Source of the DNA: Pseudomonas sp. 8O
GTDB lineage: Bacteria > Pseudomonadota > Gammaproteobacteria > Pseudomonadales > Pseudomonadaceae
Assembly (NCBI RefSeq): GCF_902506495.1
Contig: NZ_LR733265.1
Coordinates: 1,508,868 to 1,572,867 of the forward strand
DNA length: 64,000 nt
Reading direction: 5' to 3'
Of this stretch, positions 9,150 to 18,166 are shown piece by piece (the stretch's first letter is position 1; each line of letters begins with the position of its first letter). Under the pieces are notes generated by a model that saw only the letters and a list, made by a program, of their open reading frames with translations, was not told the origin of the DNA and made no database searches. Position numbers and translations under genes: made by a program.

Positions 9150-10988
9150 ATGCCTGACTACCGCTCGAAGACCTCCACCCACGGCCGCAACATGGCCGGC
9201 GCCCGCGCCCTGTGGCGTGCCACCGGGATGAAGGACGAAGACTTCAAGAAACCGATCATCGCCATCGCCAACTCCTTCACCCAGTTCGTGCCCGGCCACG
9301 TGCACCTGAAGGACCTGGGTCAACTGGTCGCCCGCGAGATCGAGAAGCACGGCGGCGTGGCCAAGGAATTCAACACCATCGCCGTCGACGACGGCATCGC
9401 CATGGGCCACGACGGCATGCTCTATTCGCTGCCGAGCCGCGAGATCATCGCCGACTCCGTGGAGTACATGGTCAACGCCCACTGCGCCGACGCCATCGTC
9501 TGCATCAGCAACTGCGACAAGATCACCCCCGGCATGCTGATGGCCGCCCTGCGCCTGAACATCCCGGTTGTGTTCGTCTCCGGCGGGCCGATGGAAGCCG
9601 GCAAGACCAAGCTGGCTAGCCACGGCCTGGATCTGGTCGATGCGATGGTGATTGCCGCCGACTCCAGCGCCTCCGACGAGAAGGTCGCCGAGTACGAGCG
9701 CAGCGCCTGCCCGACCTGCGGCAGCTGCTCCGGCATGTTCACCGCCAACTCGATGAACTGCCTGGTCGAAGCCCTGGGTCTGGCGCTGCCAGGCAACGGT
9801 TCGACCCTGGCCACCCACAGCGATCGTGAACAGCTGTTCCTGCGCGCGGGTCGCCTGGCCGTCGAACTCTGCCAACGCTACTACGGCGAAGGCGACGAGT
9901 CGGTGCTGCCGCGCAACGTCGCCAACTTCAAGGCGTTCGAAAACGCGATGACCCTGGACATCGCCATGGGCGGCTCGACCAACACCATCCTGCACTTGCT
10001 GGCTGCTGCCCAGGAAGCGGAGATCGCCTTCGACCTGCGCGACATCGATCGCCTGTCGCGCAAGGTGCCGCAGCTGTGCAAAGTCGCGCCGAACATTCAG
10101 AAGTACCACATGGAAGACGTGCACCGCGCCGGCGGCATCTTCTCCATTCTCGGCGAGCTGGCACGTGGCGGCCTGCTGCACACCGACGCCCACACCGTGC
10201 ACAGCCCGAACATGGCCGAAGCCATCGCCCAATGGGACATCACCCAGACCCAGGACGAGGCGGTTCATCACTTCTTCAAGGCAGGCCCGGCCGGAATCCC
10301 CAGCCAGACCGCGTTCAGCCAGAGCACCCGCTGGGACAGCCTGGATGACGACCGCGAGAATGGTTGTATTCGTAGCGTCGAGCACGCTTATTCCCAAGAG
10401 GGTGGACTTGCGGTGCTGTACGGCAACATCGCCCTCGATGGCTGTGTGGTGAAGACTGCCGGCGTCGACGAGTCGATCCACGTCTTCGAAGGCACCGCCA
10501 AGGTCTTCGAGAGCCAGGACAGCGCAGTCAAGGGCATCCTCGCCGACGAAGTGAAGGAAGGTGACATCGTCATCATCCGCTATGAAGGCCCGAAAGGCGG
10601 CCCGGGCATGCAGGAAATGCTCTATCCGACCAGCTACCTGAAATCCAAAGGCCTGGGCAAAGCCTGTGCCCTGCTCACCGACGGTCGTTTCTCCGGTGGC
10701 ACCAGCGGCCTGTCCATCGGCCACGCCTCGCCGGAAGCTGCCGCGGGCGGCGCCATCGGCCTGGTGCAGGACGGAGACAAAGTACTGATCGACATCCCCA
10801 ACCGCAGCATCAACCTGCTGGTGAGCGATGACGAACTGGCCACCCGCCGCGCCGAGCAGGACAAGAAAGGCTGGAAGCCAGCCGCACCGCGCACCCGCAA
10901 GGTGACTACGGCACTCAAGGCCTACGCCCTGCTCGCCACCAGCGCCGACAAGGGCGCGGTGCGCAACAAGGCCATGCTGGACGGCTGA
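9150..10988 (+). CDS. ilvD: Dihydroxy-acid dehydratase
   Basis: Converts 2,3-dihydroxy-isovalerate and 2,3-dihydroxy-3-methylvalerate to the 2-oxo acids in valine, isoleucine, leucine and pantothenate synthesis. 612 residues against about 616 in E. coli. Iron-sulfur cysteines are visible in SNCDKITPGM and CPTCGSCSGMF, and the family blocks NSFTQFVPGHVHLK and DGRFSGGTSGLSIGH are intact. A GCAGGA ribosome site precedes the ATG. The gene stands alone and is followed by a strong terminator, so it appears to be a single transcription unit. Confidence 0.97.
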   Translation: MPDYRSKTSTHGRNMAGARALWRATGMKDEDFKKPIIAIANSFTQFVPGHVHLKDLGQLVAREIEKHGGVAKEFNTIAVDDGIAMGHDGMLYSLPSREIIADSVEYMVNAHCADAIVCISNCDKITPGMLMAALRLNIPVVFVSGGPMEAGKTKLASHGLDLVDAMVIAADSSASDEKVAEYERSACPTCGSCSGMFTANSMNCLVEALGLALPGNGSTLATHSDREQLFLRAGRLAVELCQRYYGEGDESVLPRNVANFKAFENAMTLDIAMGGSTNTILHLLAAAQEAEIAFDLRDIDRLSRKVPQLCKVAPNIQKYHMEDVHRAGGIFSILGELARGGLLHTDAHTVHSPNMAEAIAQWDITQTQDEAVHHFFKAGPAGIPSQTAFSQSTRWDSLDDDRENGCIRSVEHAYSQEGGLAVLYGNIALDGCVVKTAGVDESIHVFEGTAKVFESQDSAVKGILADEVKEGDIVIIRYEGPKGGPGMQEMLYPTSYLKSKGLGKACALLTDGRFSGGTSGLSIGHASPEAAAGGAIGLVQDGDKVLIDIPNRSINLLVSDDELATRRAEQDKKGWKPAAPRTRKVTTALKAYALLATSADKGAVRNKAMLDG

Positions 10989-11008
10989 TTCGTCAACGTT
11001 GCTACAGC

Positions 11009-11038
11009 AAAAGCCCGGCCTGGTTTGCCGGGCTTTTT
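11009..11038 (+). terminator. Rho-independent terminator after ilvD
   Basis: Stem AAAAGCCCGGC / GCCGGGCTTTTT with an 8-base loop, followed by the T run. It lies 20 bp past the ilvD stop. Confidence 0.93.
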
Positions 11039-11111
11039 GTTGACGGAAGGTTTTGCATCTGACGCGGATCGCCAGCAAGCTGGCTCCTGCATCCATGCTC
11101 AGGAGCCCATC

Positions 11112-11570
11112 ATGCGTATCGGCCTGATCGCTGACACTCACAATCTGCTGCGTCCCGAGGCGCTAGCTCTGTTGCGGGGCGTCGATCATCTGATCCATGC
11201 CGGCGATATCGGCGGGCCGCACATCCTGGCCGAGCTGGAGCGCATCGCGCCGCTGTCCGTGGTACGCGGCAACAATGATCAGGACAGTTGGGCAAACGCC
11301 ATCCCCGAGCGCCTGACGCTACGCTTCGGCGCCATCACCCTGCATGTGCTGCACGACCTCAAGCAGCTGGATATCGACCCGGCTGAGCAGAACATCGACG
11401 TAGTAATCGCCGGTCACTCGCATAAGCCGCTGCACGAAGAGCGCAACGGCGTGCTCTACCTCAACCCGGGCAGCGCCGGACCACGACGGTTCAAGCTGCC
11501 CATCGGCGTGGGCATCCTGCATATCGACGACCAGACGGTCCGGGCCGAGCTGATCACGCTGCAGGTTTGA
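11112..11570 (+). CDS. YfcE/MJ0936-family metallophosphoesterase
   Basis: 152-residue cytoplasmic phosphodiesterase-type enzyme. The metal-binding motifs of the family are complete: GLIADTHN near residue 4, HAGDIG, VRGNND, AGHSHKP and NPGSAGPRR. The ATG at 11112 is chosen because AGGAG sits at 11101-11105 and the protein then begins exactly at the conserved beta strand. Homologues cleave artificial phosphodiesters; the physiological substrate is unknown. It has its own position between the ilvD terminator and a cluster of palindromic repeats. Confidence 0.88.
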   Translation: MRIGLIADTHNLLRPEALALLRGVDHLIHAGDIGGPHILAELERIAPLSVVRGNNDQDSWANAIPERLTLRFGAITLHVLHDLKQLDIDPAEQNIDVVIAGHSHKPLHEERNGVLYLNPGSAGPRRFKLPIGVGILHIDDQTVRAELITLQV

Positions 11571-11578
11571 AGCCAACC

Positions 11579-11652
11579 GTAGGGTGGACGACGCTTCATC
11601 CGTCCACCGCCTGCCAACCCATGGTGGACAAAAACAGCGTTCTCCACCCTAC
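11579..11652. repeat. REP-like palindrome, GTAGGGTGGA family
   Basis: GTAGGGTGGACGACG opens the element and the inverse CCACCCTAC closes it, with a GTCCACC/GGTGGAC inner pair. A related copy is at 16476-16546. It follows the phosphoesterase stop directly and may end its transcript. Confidence 0.75.
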
Positions 11653-11667
11653 GCACTGACACGAACC

Positions 11668-11747
11668 GTAGGAGCGGCTGGGCGGCATTCCGTTTCAGCC
11701 GCGATGCTTCGCGCCCTCAGGCCAATCGCGGCTGAAGCCGCTCCTAC
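11668..11747. repeat. REP-like palindrome, GTAGGAGCGGCT family
   Basis: GTAGGAGCGGCTG and the inverse GGCTGAAGCCGCTCCTAC bound an 80-bp element. A closer, more symmetrical copy lies at 26257-26318 and a diverged one at 29241-29289. With the neighbouring element it fills the 299-bp gap before gloA. Confidence 0.8.
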
Positions 11748-11869
11748 AAACGCCCCCTGCATCGTTGCTTGGTCAGGGCTGGCAAAGGCTCACCCCACAC
11801 CCTTGAAAAATGCGCCCACCGCGTCCATCTAAGCTGGTACAGCCTTTTCCCCGCCTGATGGAGAACCCC

Positions 11870-12397
11870 ATGACCCTCGACGAGCTCAACGCCATTGCCG
11901 GCGTGACCGCCAAACCCGACGTCGCCACTGCCGACTTCGTCTACAACCACACCATGATCCGCGTGAAGGATCTGCAGAAATCCCTGGATTTCTACACCCG
12001 CGTGCTGGGCTTCACCTTGCTGGAGAAGAAGGACTTCCCCGACGCCGAGTTCAGTCTGTACTTCCTCGCCTTGATCAACGACAAGTCACAAATCCCGGCT
12101 GACCCGGCTGTCCGCCATCAGTGGCGCAAGTCGATTCCCGGCGTGCTGGAGCTGACCTACAACTACGGCACCGAGAAAGACCCGGAATTTTCCTACCACA
12201 GCGGCAACAGCGACCCGCGTGGCTTCGGTCACCTGTGCGTGTCGGTACCGGACATCAAGGCGGCCTGCCAGCGCTTCGAAGACCTCGGTGTGGACTTCCA
12301 GAAGCGCCTGACCGACGGCCGCATGCGCGACATCGCCTTCATCAAGGACCCGGACGGCTACTGGGTCGAGATCATCCAGTTCACCGAAGTGATCTGA
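11870..12397 (+). CDS. gloA: Lactoylglutathione lyase (glyoxalase I), long zinc-type
   Basis: Isomerises the methylglyoxal-glutathione hemithioacetal to S-lactoylglutathione. 175 residues with the insertion block YNYGTEKDPEFSYHSGNSDP seen in eukaryote-like, zinc-dependent enzymes, unlike the 130-residue nickel type; PAO1 GloA3 is, from memory, the closest class. Metal ligands are recognisable in HTMIRVKD, GVLELT, GFGHLCVSVPD and GYWVEIIQ. The ATG at 11870 follows GGAG at 11860-11863 with ideal spacing, so the longer frame starting at 11810 is rejected. Confidence 0.95.
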   Translation: MTLDELNAIAGVTAKPDVATADFVYNHTMIRVKDLQKSLDFYTRVLGFTLLEKKDFPDAEFSLYFLALINDKSQIPADPAVRHQWRKSIPGVLELTYNYGTEKDPEFSYHSGNSDPRGFGHLCVSVPDIKAACQRFEDLGVDFQKRLTDGRMRDIAFIKDPDGYWVEIIQFTEVI

Positions 12398-12419
12398 TTC
12401 TCGCGCCCGCGAAAAACGA

Positions 12420-12451
12420 CGAGGGGCTGCCTCCAGCGAGGCAGCTCCTCG
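12420..12451 (-). terminator. Hairpin between convergent gloA and the YitT gene
   Basis: A stem of about 12 bp (GAGGGGCTGCCTC / GAGGCAGCTCCTC) around a short loop. The T-rich side (CGTCGTTTTTCG) lies on the minus strand, so it best fits termination of the YitT gene. Confidence 0.6.
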
Positions 12452-12464
12452 TTCGTTCATGGGC

Positions 12465-13112
12465 TCAACTGACGCCGACGTAGCGATCCGCCCGGTGATT
12501 GATCGCCAGCACCAGATTGAGCATCACCGCCCCCAGCACCGAGAGCAGCACCTTGTCTGGCGACACCACGAAGATCGCCGCCAGCACGATGCTCGCGTCG
12601 ATGGCCATCTGCACGGCACCCGCACGGAAACCGAAGCGCTCCTGCATGTACAGCGCAAGAATGTTCACCCCACCCAGGCTGGCACGGTGACGGAACAGCA
12701 TGAGCAAACCCAGCCCCATGGCGGCACCACCGAACAGCGCGGCATACACGGCGCTGAGGTGGGCGAAGGCGACCCACTGCGGCGTCAGCTCCGCCAGCAG
12801 CGAAACCAGCAATACCGCGCAGCCCGTGCGCAAGGTGAAACCCCAGCCCATGCGCCAGATGCCGAGCAGATAGAACGGCAGATTGACCAGACAGAACACC
12901 AGACCGAACGACCAACCAGCCTGGTAGTTGGCCAGAAAGGCGATGCCGACAGTGCCACCCGTCAACAACCCCGCATGGGCGTAGAAGGCGATGCCCAGCG
13001 CCACCAGAGCGGTGCCGAACAGCAGGGCCAGCGCATCTTCCCAGAGTGGATGGCGCACGAAGAGTGCTGCGACGGCGTTCAGTTGCTCGTCGTCGGGCGA
13101 TTGCTCAGACAT
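12465..13112 (-). CDS. YitT-family inner-membrane protein
   Basis: 215 residues with five or six hydrophobic helices, beginning near residue 25 (LFGTALVALGIAFYAHAG). The glycine-rich segment TGGTVGIAFL and the GGVNILALYMQERF block are typical of the YitT family. This form lacks the C-terminal DUF2179 domain found in Bacillus YitT. The ATG at 13112 (MSEQSPDD) is preferred to a GTG at 13136 on codon choice and a weak GCAGG upstream. Transport function is suspected for the family but not known. Confidence 0.85.
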   Translation of the reverse strand: MSEQSPDDEQLNAVAALFVRHPLWEDALALLFGTALVALGIAFYAHAGLLTGGTVGIAFLANYQAGWSFGLVFCLVNLPFYLLGIWRMGWGFTLRTGCAVLLVSLLAELTPQWVAFAHLSAVYAALFGGAAMGLGLLMLFRHRASLGGVNILALYMQERFGFRAGAVQMAIDASIVLAAIFVVSPDKVLLSVLGAVMLNLVLAINHRADRYVGVS

Positions 13113-13224
13113 GTAAAAACCTGCATCAGGATGCACGAAAGAAAATTACGGCAGAGGCAAGGCAGTGGCCATCACCGCGCGCTGGGAAATCTGGCGGCAG
13201 AGATGGCCGGAAAGCTCGGTAGGG

Positions 13225-13743
13225 TTATGCGCCGCGGCGCTCCCACACTTCGAAGGCGTAGAACGGTGTCTCGGGTGAAGCCGGGTGCTCGACGCTGGAG
13301 GTCATGCGCCATGTAGCCTCGTCGACCTCGGGAAAGAAGGCATCGCCTTCGGGGTCGAGGCCGACACGCGTCAGGTACAGGCGATCAGCCTGGGCCAGGC
13401 CCAGCTCATAGAGCTGCGCGCCGCCGATCAGCATCAGTTCCTCGGCATTCTCTTCACGCGCCCAGGCGTCGGCTCGTTCGATGGCCTCTTCCAGCGTCGC
13501 GAATACCTCGGCCCCTTCCAGGGCCAGGCCCGCCTGGCGGCTGACCACGATATTGAGCCGGCCGGGCAACGGCCGACCGAGCGAATCCCAGGTCTTGCGC
13601 CCCATGATGATCGGCTTGCCGAGCGTCAGTGCCTTGAAGTGCTTGAGGTCTGCTGGCAGATGCCAGGGCAGCTGGTTGTCGCGACCAATCACGCGGTTGT
13701 GCGCGAGCGCGGCGATCAGGGAAAGAGGTAGAGTCGTTTTCAT
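13225..13743 (-). CDS. folA: Dihydrofolate reductase
   Basis: Reduces dihydrofolate to tetrahydrofolate with NADPH, replenishing the folate used by ThyA, which is encoded about 6 kb away. 172 residues. Key blocks are SLIAALAHNRVIGRDNQLPW, LPADLKHFK with the catalytic Asp, IIMGRKTWDSLGRPLPGR, and LMLIGGAQLYELGL. The ATG at 13743 gives a protein starting MKTTLPLSLIAAL, directly before the first beta strand; upstream in-frame starts add unconserved residues. It is divergent from glpQ. Confidence 0.96.
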   Translation of the reverse strand: MKTTLPLSLIAALAHNRVIGRDNQLPWHLPADLKHFKALTLGKPIIMGRKTWDSLGRPLPGRLNIVVSRQAGLALEGAEVFATLEEAIERADAWAREENAEELMLIGGAQLYELGLAQADRLYLTRVGLDPEGDAFFPEVDEATWRMTSSVEHPASPETPFYAFEVWERRGA

Positions 13744-13870
13744 GGCCGCGAGCATAACAGAGCACCCAGCGGCCTCGCAGCCCACCCGTGGCCGAAGCAA
13801 CGCTGTCGTCGTATCGTCACATTCGCCGTAGCAGGCTAGCGGCTGAACTTACGAGCAAGGAGCTAGCGTC

Positions 13871-15013
13871 ATGTCGAAATCACTCTCCGCCTGGATATTG
13901 GGCGTCACACTGCTGCCACTGTCGGTCTTCGCCAGCCCGGCTCTGGACAACGTCCAGGCCGCCATTGATTGGGCCCAGCAGCAACCCAGCGCCAAGCAAC
14001 CCCAGACCCGGGACACCAAGGCTCCACTGGTGATCGCCCACCGGGGCGCCAGTGGTTACGCGCCTGAGCACACCCTGGCCGCCTACGCGCTGGCCGCCTT
14101 GCAAGGCGCCGACTACATCGAGCCCGACCTGGTGATGATCCGCGACGGCCAACTGGTCGCCCGTCACGACAATGAACTGGGGCTGACCACCGATGTGGCG
14201 CAGCGCCCCGAGTTCGCTGACCGCAAACGCACCCAGAGCGTCGACGGACGCAGCCTGGAAGGCTGGTTCAGCGAAGACTTCACCCTGGCCGAGCTGAAAA
14301 CCCTGCGCGCCATCGAGCGCATCCCGCAGCAACGGCCGGGCAATACCCGCTTCGATGGCCAGTTCGAGATTCCTACCTTGCAAGAGATCATCGATCTGGT
14401 GAAACGGCTGGAAGCGCTCCAGCAACGAACCATCGGGTTGTACCCGGAAACCAAGCACCCCACCCACTTCCAGCAACTCGACCTGGCCATGGAAAAACCG
14501 CTGCTGGCGGTGCTCGAACGCAACGGCTATGACAGTGCCGACGCGCCCGTTTTCATCCAGTCCTTCGAAGTGGATAACCTCAAGACACTGAGCAAACTGA
14601 CCTCAATCCGCCTGGTGCAGTTGCTGTGGATAGAGGGCCAACCCTTCGACCAGCAGGTACTGGGCAGCGACCTTGGCTATCAACAGATGATCACCCCTGA
14701 AGGCCTGCAAAATATCGCGCGTTACGCCGCCGGAATAGGCCCGGAGAAAGGCATGATCATCCCGCGTGATGCCGCCGGTAACCTCACCGCGCCGACCAGC
14801 CTGGTACGTGACGCTCATGCTGCCGGGCTCAAGGTGCACCCTTATACCTTCCGCGCCGAGAACGCCTTCCTGCCCACCAGCCTGCGCAGTGGCGACGTAC
14901 CAAGCAATCGCGGCGACATCGACGCCGAGCTGCGTGCCTTCCTCGCCACCGGCATCGACGGCCTGTTCATCGACCAACCGGACATCGCCGTGCGCGTGCG
15001 CCAGCAGCGCTGA
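13871..15013 (+). CDS. glpQ: Periplasmic glycerophosphodiester phosphodiesterase
   Basis: Hydrolyses glycerophosphodiesters from phospholipid turnover to glycerol-3-phosphate and an alcohol. 380 residues. A signal peptide covers about residues 1-22 (ending VFASPA), so it acts in the periplasm. GDPD motifs are clear: IAHRGASGYAPEHTLAAY, DYIEPDLVMIRDGQLVARHD, then GLYPETKHPTHF and LFIDQPD at the C-terminus. An AAGGAG ribosome site lies at about 13857-13862. Length matches the GlpQ periplasmic class rather than the shorter cytoplasmic UgpQ. Confidence 0.95.
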   Translation: MSKSLSAWILGVTLLPLSVFASPALDNVQAAIDWAQQQPSAKQPQTRDTKAPLVIAHRGASGYAPEHTLAAYALAALQGADYIEPDLVMIRDGQLVARHDNELGLTTDVAQRPEFADRKRTQSVDGRSLEGWFSEDFTLAELKTLRAIERIPQQRPGNTRFDGQFEIPTLQEIIDLVKRLEALQQRTIGLYPETKHPTHFQQLDLAMEKPLLAVLERNGYDSADAPVFIQSFEVDNLKTLSKLTSIRLVQLLWIEGQPFDQQVLGSDLGYQQMITPEGLQNIARYAAGIGPEKGMIIPRDAAGNLTAPTSLVRDAHAAGLKVHPYTFRAENAFLPTSLRSGDVPSNRGDIDAELRAFLATGIDGLFIDQPDIAVRVRQQR

Positions 15014-15073
15014 TTCGCACCGAGGCGGATCAGGGGTTATCCTCAACCCCTGATCCGAACGACGAGACGCCGC

Positions 15074-16465
15074 GTGACAGACGCCTCCTCCCCAACGCCC
15101 TTCCAACGCCTCTGGCTCAGCGAGACCATTCGCCTGCGCGAGGAACACGCCGGCCCGCTCGAAGACGCCGAAGCCAATCGCCTGGCCCGTGCCGAGCAGG
15201 TTGACCTGGCCGAGCGCATCCAGCATCGCGCCCTGCATCTGGCCCGTCGAGATGGTCAGTGGCAGGCGCTGCTGCACTGGCTGCAGGGCGCACGCCTGGC
15301 CGGTCTGCTGCTGGCGCTGTTGGCCCTGCTCAGCGGCTTCGGTCTGGCGCTGGCCGCGTTGGGTGACGGGCGCCAACCCGTCAACGTATTCTGGGCGCTG
15401 GGCAGCCTCCTCGGGCTCAACCTGCTGATGCTGCTTGGCTGGCTGCTGGGCCTGCTGCTGACCCGCGACCACCCTGGCGCGCTCGGTCGCCTGTGGCTGT
15501 GGCTCAGTGAAAAACTGGCGCGCGATGCCAGCGCCGCGCAACTGGCCCCGGCCCTGCTGCTGATGCTGCAACGCCAGCGCCTGACCCGCTGGGGCCTGGG
15601 TCTGATGGTCAACGGCCTGTGGACGCTGGCCATGCTCGCGGCACTGGTCACCCTGCTGTTGCTGCTCGCCACGCGTCGCTACGGCTTCGTCTGGGAAACC
15701 ACCATTCTCGCTGGCGACACCTTCATCGCCCTGACCCAAGCCATCGGCGCCCTACCCGCCCTGCTCGGCTTCAGCCTGCCGGATATCGACGTCATCCGCG
15801 CCAGTGGCGACGCCGCCATCGCCAGTGAAGCAGCCCGGCAGAGCTGGGCTGGCTGGCTGGTCGGCGTGGTGCTGGTCTACGGCCTGCTGCCACGCCTGCT
15901 GCTGGCGCTGCTGTGCCTGTGGCGCTGGCAATCCGGAAAAGGCGCGCTGCGCCTGGATCTCGACCTGCCGGGCTACAGCCTGCTGCGCCAGCGCCTGCAA
16001 CCGGACAGCGAGCGTCTCGGCATCTGCGACCTGCCCCCCGCCGCCCTGCATCAGCCGCAAGGCGGCGCCAGCGCCCAAGCCGGCAGTGGCGCGCTGCTGC
16101 TCGGCATCGAACTGGATGAGCGGCGCCCCTGGCCGCCGATGCCGCTGCCAAAGGGTGTGGCGGATGCCGGTGTGGTCGACAGCCGCGAACAACGCCGCCA
16201 GTTGCTCGAACAACTGACCCGCTTCCCGCCCGAGCGCCTGGGCATCGCCTGCGACCCGCGCCGCTCGCCGGATCGCGGCACCCTGGCGCTGCTCGGCGAA
16301 CTGGCGCGTTGCGCGAGTGCCACACGCATCTGGCTGCTACCGCCCGCCCCAGGTGAAAGCCTGGACAGCGCACGCCTGGCGGACTGGCACCAGGCAATCG
16401 CCAGCCTGGGGCTGCAGCATGACGATACGGCGCCGCTGAGCTGGTTGGAGACAGGACATGACTGA
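15074..16465 (+). CDS. DUF2868 membrane protein
   Basis: 463 residues starting with GTG after GAGACG. The N-terminal 70 residues are soluble and charged. Four or so hydrophobic helices follow near residues 78-98, 105-135, 170-200 and 255-285, and the C-terminal 180 residues are soluble. This matches the DUF2868 family, whose role is unknown. It precedes a DUF3482 GTPase; the two families are commonly paired, suggesting the GTPase works with this membrane protein. The 138-bp gap carries REP-like palindromes. Confidence 0.82.
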   Translation: MTDASSPTPFQRLWLSETIRLREEHAGPLEDAEANRLARAEQVDLAERIQHRALHLARRDGQWQALLHWLQGARLAGLLLALLALLSGFGLALAALGDGRQPVNVFWALGSLLGLNLLMLLGWLLGLLLTRDHPGALGRLWLWLSEKLARDASAAQLAPALLLMLQRQRLTRWGLGLMVNGLWTLAMLAALVTLLLLLATRRYGFVWETTILAGDTFIALTQAIGALPALLGFSLPDIDVIRASGDAAIASEAARQSWAGWLVGVVLVYGLLPRLLLALLCLWRWQSGKGALRLDLDLPGYSLLRQRLQPDSERLGICDLPPAALHQPQGGASAQAGSGALLLGIELDERRPWPPMPLPKGVADAGVVDSREQRRQLLEQLTRFPPERLGIACDPRRSPDRGTLALLGELARCASATRIWLLPPAPGESLDSARLADWHQAIASLGLQHDDTAPLSWLETGHD

Positions 16466-16475
16466 ACGCGTTCGC

Positions 16476-16580
16476 CGTAGGGTGGATGACGCTTTTCTCA
16501 TCCACCATCCTCCCCGGTGGATGGGTGAAGCGTCATCCACCCTACGCTTCCCAACTGCCGTAGCCCGGATGCAATCCGGG
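16476..16580. repeat. Two REP-like elements between the DUF2868 and DUF3482 genes
   Basis: A complete palindrome of the GTAGGGTGGATGACGC family spans 16476-16546. A single unpaired arm of the GTAGCCCGGATG family lies at 16560-16580, only 23 bp before the next gene. Confidence 0.82.
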
Positions 16581-16603
16581 AACACAGCGTCGGGGTCTGC
16601 ACC

Positions 16604-17986
16604 ATGAGCCAACCACTGAAGCTCGCCCTGGTCGGCCACACCAACGTCGGCAAGACCTCGCTGCTGCGCACTCTGACCCGTGACGTGGAGTTCGGCGAAG
16701 TCTCACCGCGCGCCAGCACCACGCGCCATGTCGAGGGTGCGCGCCTGTCGGTAGATGGCCAGGCGTTGCTGGAGCTGTACGACACCCCTGGCCTGGAGGA
16801 TGCCATCGCCCTGCTCGACTACCTGGAGCGCCTCGACCGCCCCGGCGAGCGGCTGGACGGCCCGGCACGTCTGGCGCGTTTTCTCGAAGGCAGCGAAGCC
16901 CGCCAGCGCTACGAACAGGAAGCCAAGGTACTGCGCCAGCTCATGGCCTCCGACGCCGGGCTGTACGTGATCGACGTGCGCGAGCCAGTGCTGGCCAAGT
17001 ATCGAGACGAACTGGCGGTGCTCAACATGTGCGGCAGACCCTTGCTGCCGGTGCTCAACTTCGTCGCCAGCGCCAGCCATCGTGAAAGCGAGTGGCGCGA
17101 AGCCCTGGCCCGCCTTGGTCTGCATGCGCTGGTGGCGTTCGACAGCGTGGCGCCAGCCGAAGATGGAGAACGCCGTCTGTACGAAAGCCTGGCCCTGCTG
17201 CTGGAGCGTTCACGCCCGCAGCTGCAACGACTGATCGAGGATCATGAAGCGCAGCGCCTGGCCCGTCGCCAGGCCGGCAACCGCCTGATCGCCGAACTGC
17301 TGATCGACTGCGCCGCCTGCCGCCGCAGCGTCGCCGCCCAGCCGGTGCTGGAACAGGGCGCCATTACCGAGCTACGCGATGCGATTCGCCAACGCGAGCA
17401 ACGTTGCGTCGAGGCCCTATTGCGCCTGTACGCCTTCCGCAGCGCCGATGCCAAGGCGGCCGACCTGCCGCTGCTCGATGGCCGCTGGGGCGACGACCTG
17501 TTCAACCCGGAAACGCTGAAGCAGCTGGGCATCAAGGTCGGCGGCGGCATGGCGGCCGGCGCCGCCACTGGCGTCGGTGTCGACCTGCTGGTCGGCGGCC
17601 TCACCCTGGGCGCCGCCGCTGCACTGGGCGCCGTGATCGGCGGCAGCGCGCAGACCCTGCGCAATTACGGAGAAAGGCTGAAAGGAAAATTGAAAGGCCA
17701 GCGCGAGCTGACCATCGACGATGCCGTGCTGCGCCTTCTCGCCCTGCGTCAGCAGCAGCTGCTGGCCGCCTTGGACGTACGCGGACACGCCGCGATGGAC
17801 GCCATCACCCTCGGCGCCCCGCAGGAAACCCTGTGGCGCCAGGGCAAGCTGCCAGTACCACTGAACGTGGCACGCGCGCATCCCGAATGGTCGTCACTGA
17901 ACTCGTTCGCACGTTTGGAAGACGCCGAGCGTGCCGAACAGGTGGAACGCCTGCGCAGCGACCTCTCCATGCAACCAGCGGGCTAG
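16604..17986 (+). CDS. DUF3482-family GTPase
   Basis: 460 residues. The P-loop GHTNVGKTS is at residues 11-19, switch region threonines lie near 40, and the G3 motif DTPGLED near 60. The G4 motif is not canonical (LNFVAS near 147). A glycine/alanine-rich amphipathic stretch near residues 310-350 (GGGMAAGAATGVGVDLLVGG) could associate with membrane. The C-terminal half is the DUF3482 region. Paired with the preceding DUF2868 membrane protein. Cellular role unknown. Confidence 0.85.
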   Translation: MSQPLKLALVGHTNVGKTSLLRTLTRDVEFGEVSPRASTTRHVEGARLSVDGQALLELYDTPGLEDAIALLDYLERLDRPGERLDGPARLARFLEGSEARQRYEQEAKVLRQLMASDAGLYVIDVREPVLAKYRDELAVLNMCGRPLLPVLNFVASASHRESEWREALARLGLHALVAFDSVAPAEDGERRLYESLALLLERSRPQLQRLIEDHEAQRLARRQAGNRLIAELLIDCAACRRSVAAQPVLEQGAITELRDAIRQREQRCVEALLRLYAFRSADAKAADLPLLDGRWGDDLFNPETLKQLGIKVGGGMAAGAATGVGVDLLVGGLTLGAAAALGAVIGGSAQTLRNYGERLKGKLKGQRELTIDDAVLRLLALRQQQLLAALDVRGHAAMDAITLGAPQETLWRQGKLPVPLNVARAHPEWSSLNSFARLEDAERAEQVERLRSDLSMQPAG

Positions 17987-18040
17987 CGCGGAACGCAGCC
18001 CGGCCCACCCTGAAGGCAGTCTGCACCGGGCCTGGATGAG

Positions 18041-18166
18041 CGGAGGCTGAAGAGGGACAACTGGCTGGCATGGGCAATCAGCGGGCCGCGCGAATTCATC
18101 GATGAGATCGCGCAACGCTTCTCGCTGAAGACCAAGCCGCAAGCGACGCTTGAACAGCCACCCGAC
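18041..18166 (+). pseudogene. Possible decayed C-terminal fragment of a transposase-like gene
   Basis: The frame from 18041 reads RRLKRDNWLAWAISGPREF and then IDEIAQRFSLKTKPQ, a coherent protein-like sequence with no start and no upstream body. It resembles loosely the C-terminal end of Y1-type REP-associated transposases, which typically have an F-I-x-x-I-E-x-R pattern near the end. It runs without a stop into the antisense of the next gene. A database search is needed; this could be chance. Confidence 0.22.

Noticed and set aside
9117..11141. 674-codon open frame opposite ilvD
   Set aside because: Long antisense frames are expected in GC-rich genes; composition is His/Gln/Val-rich without a domain and ilvD is certain on the other strand.
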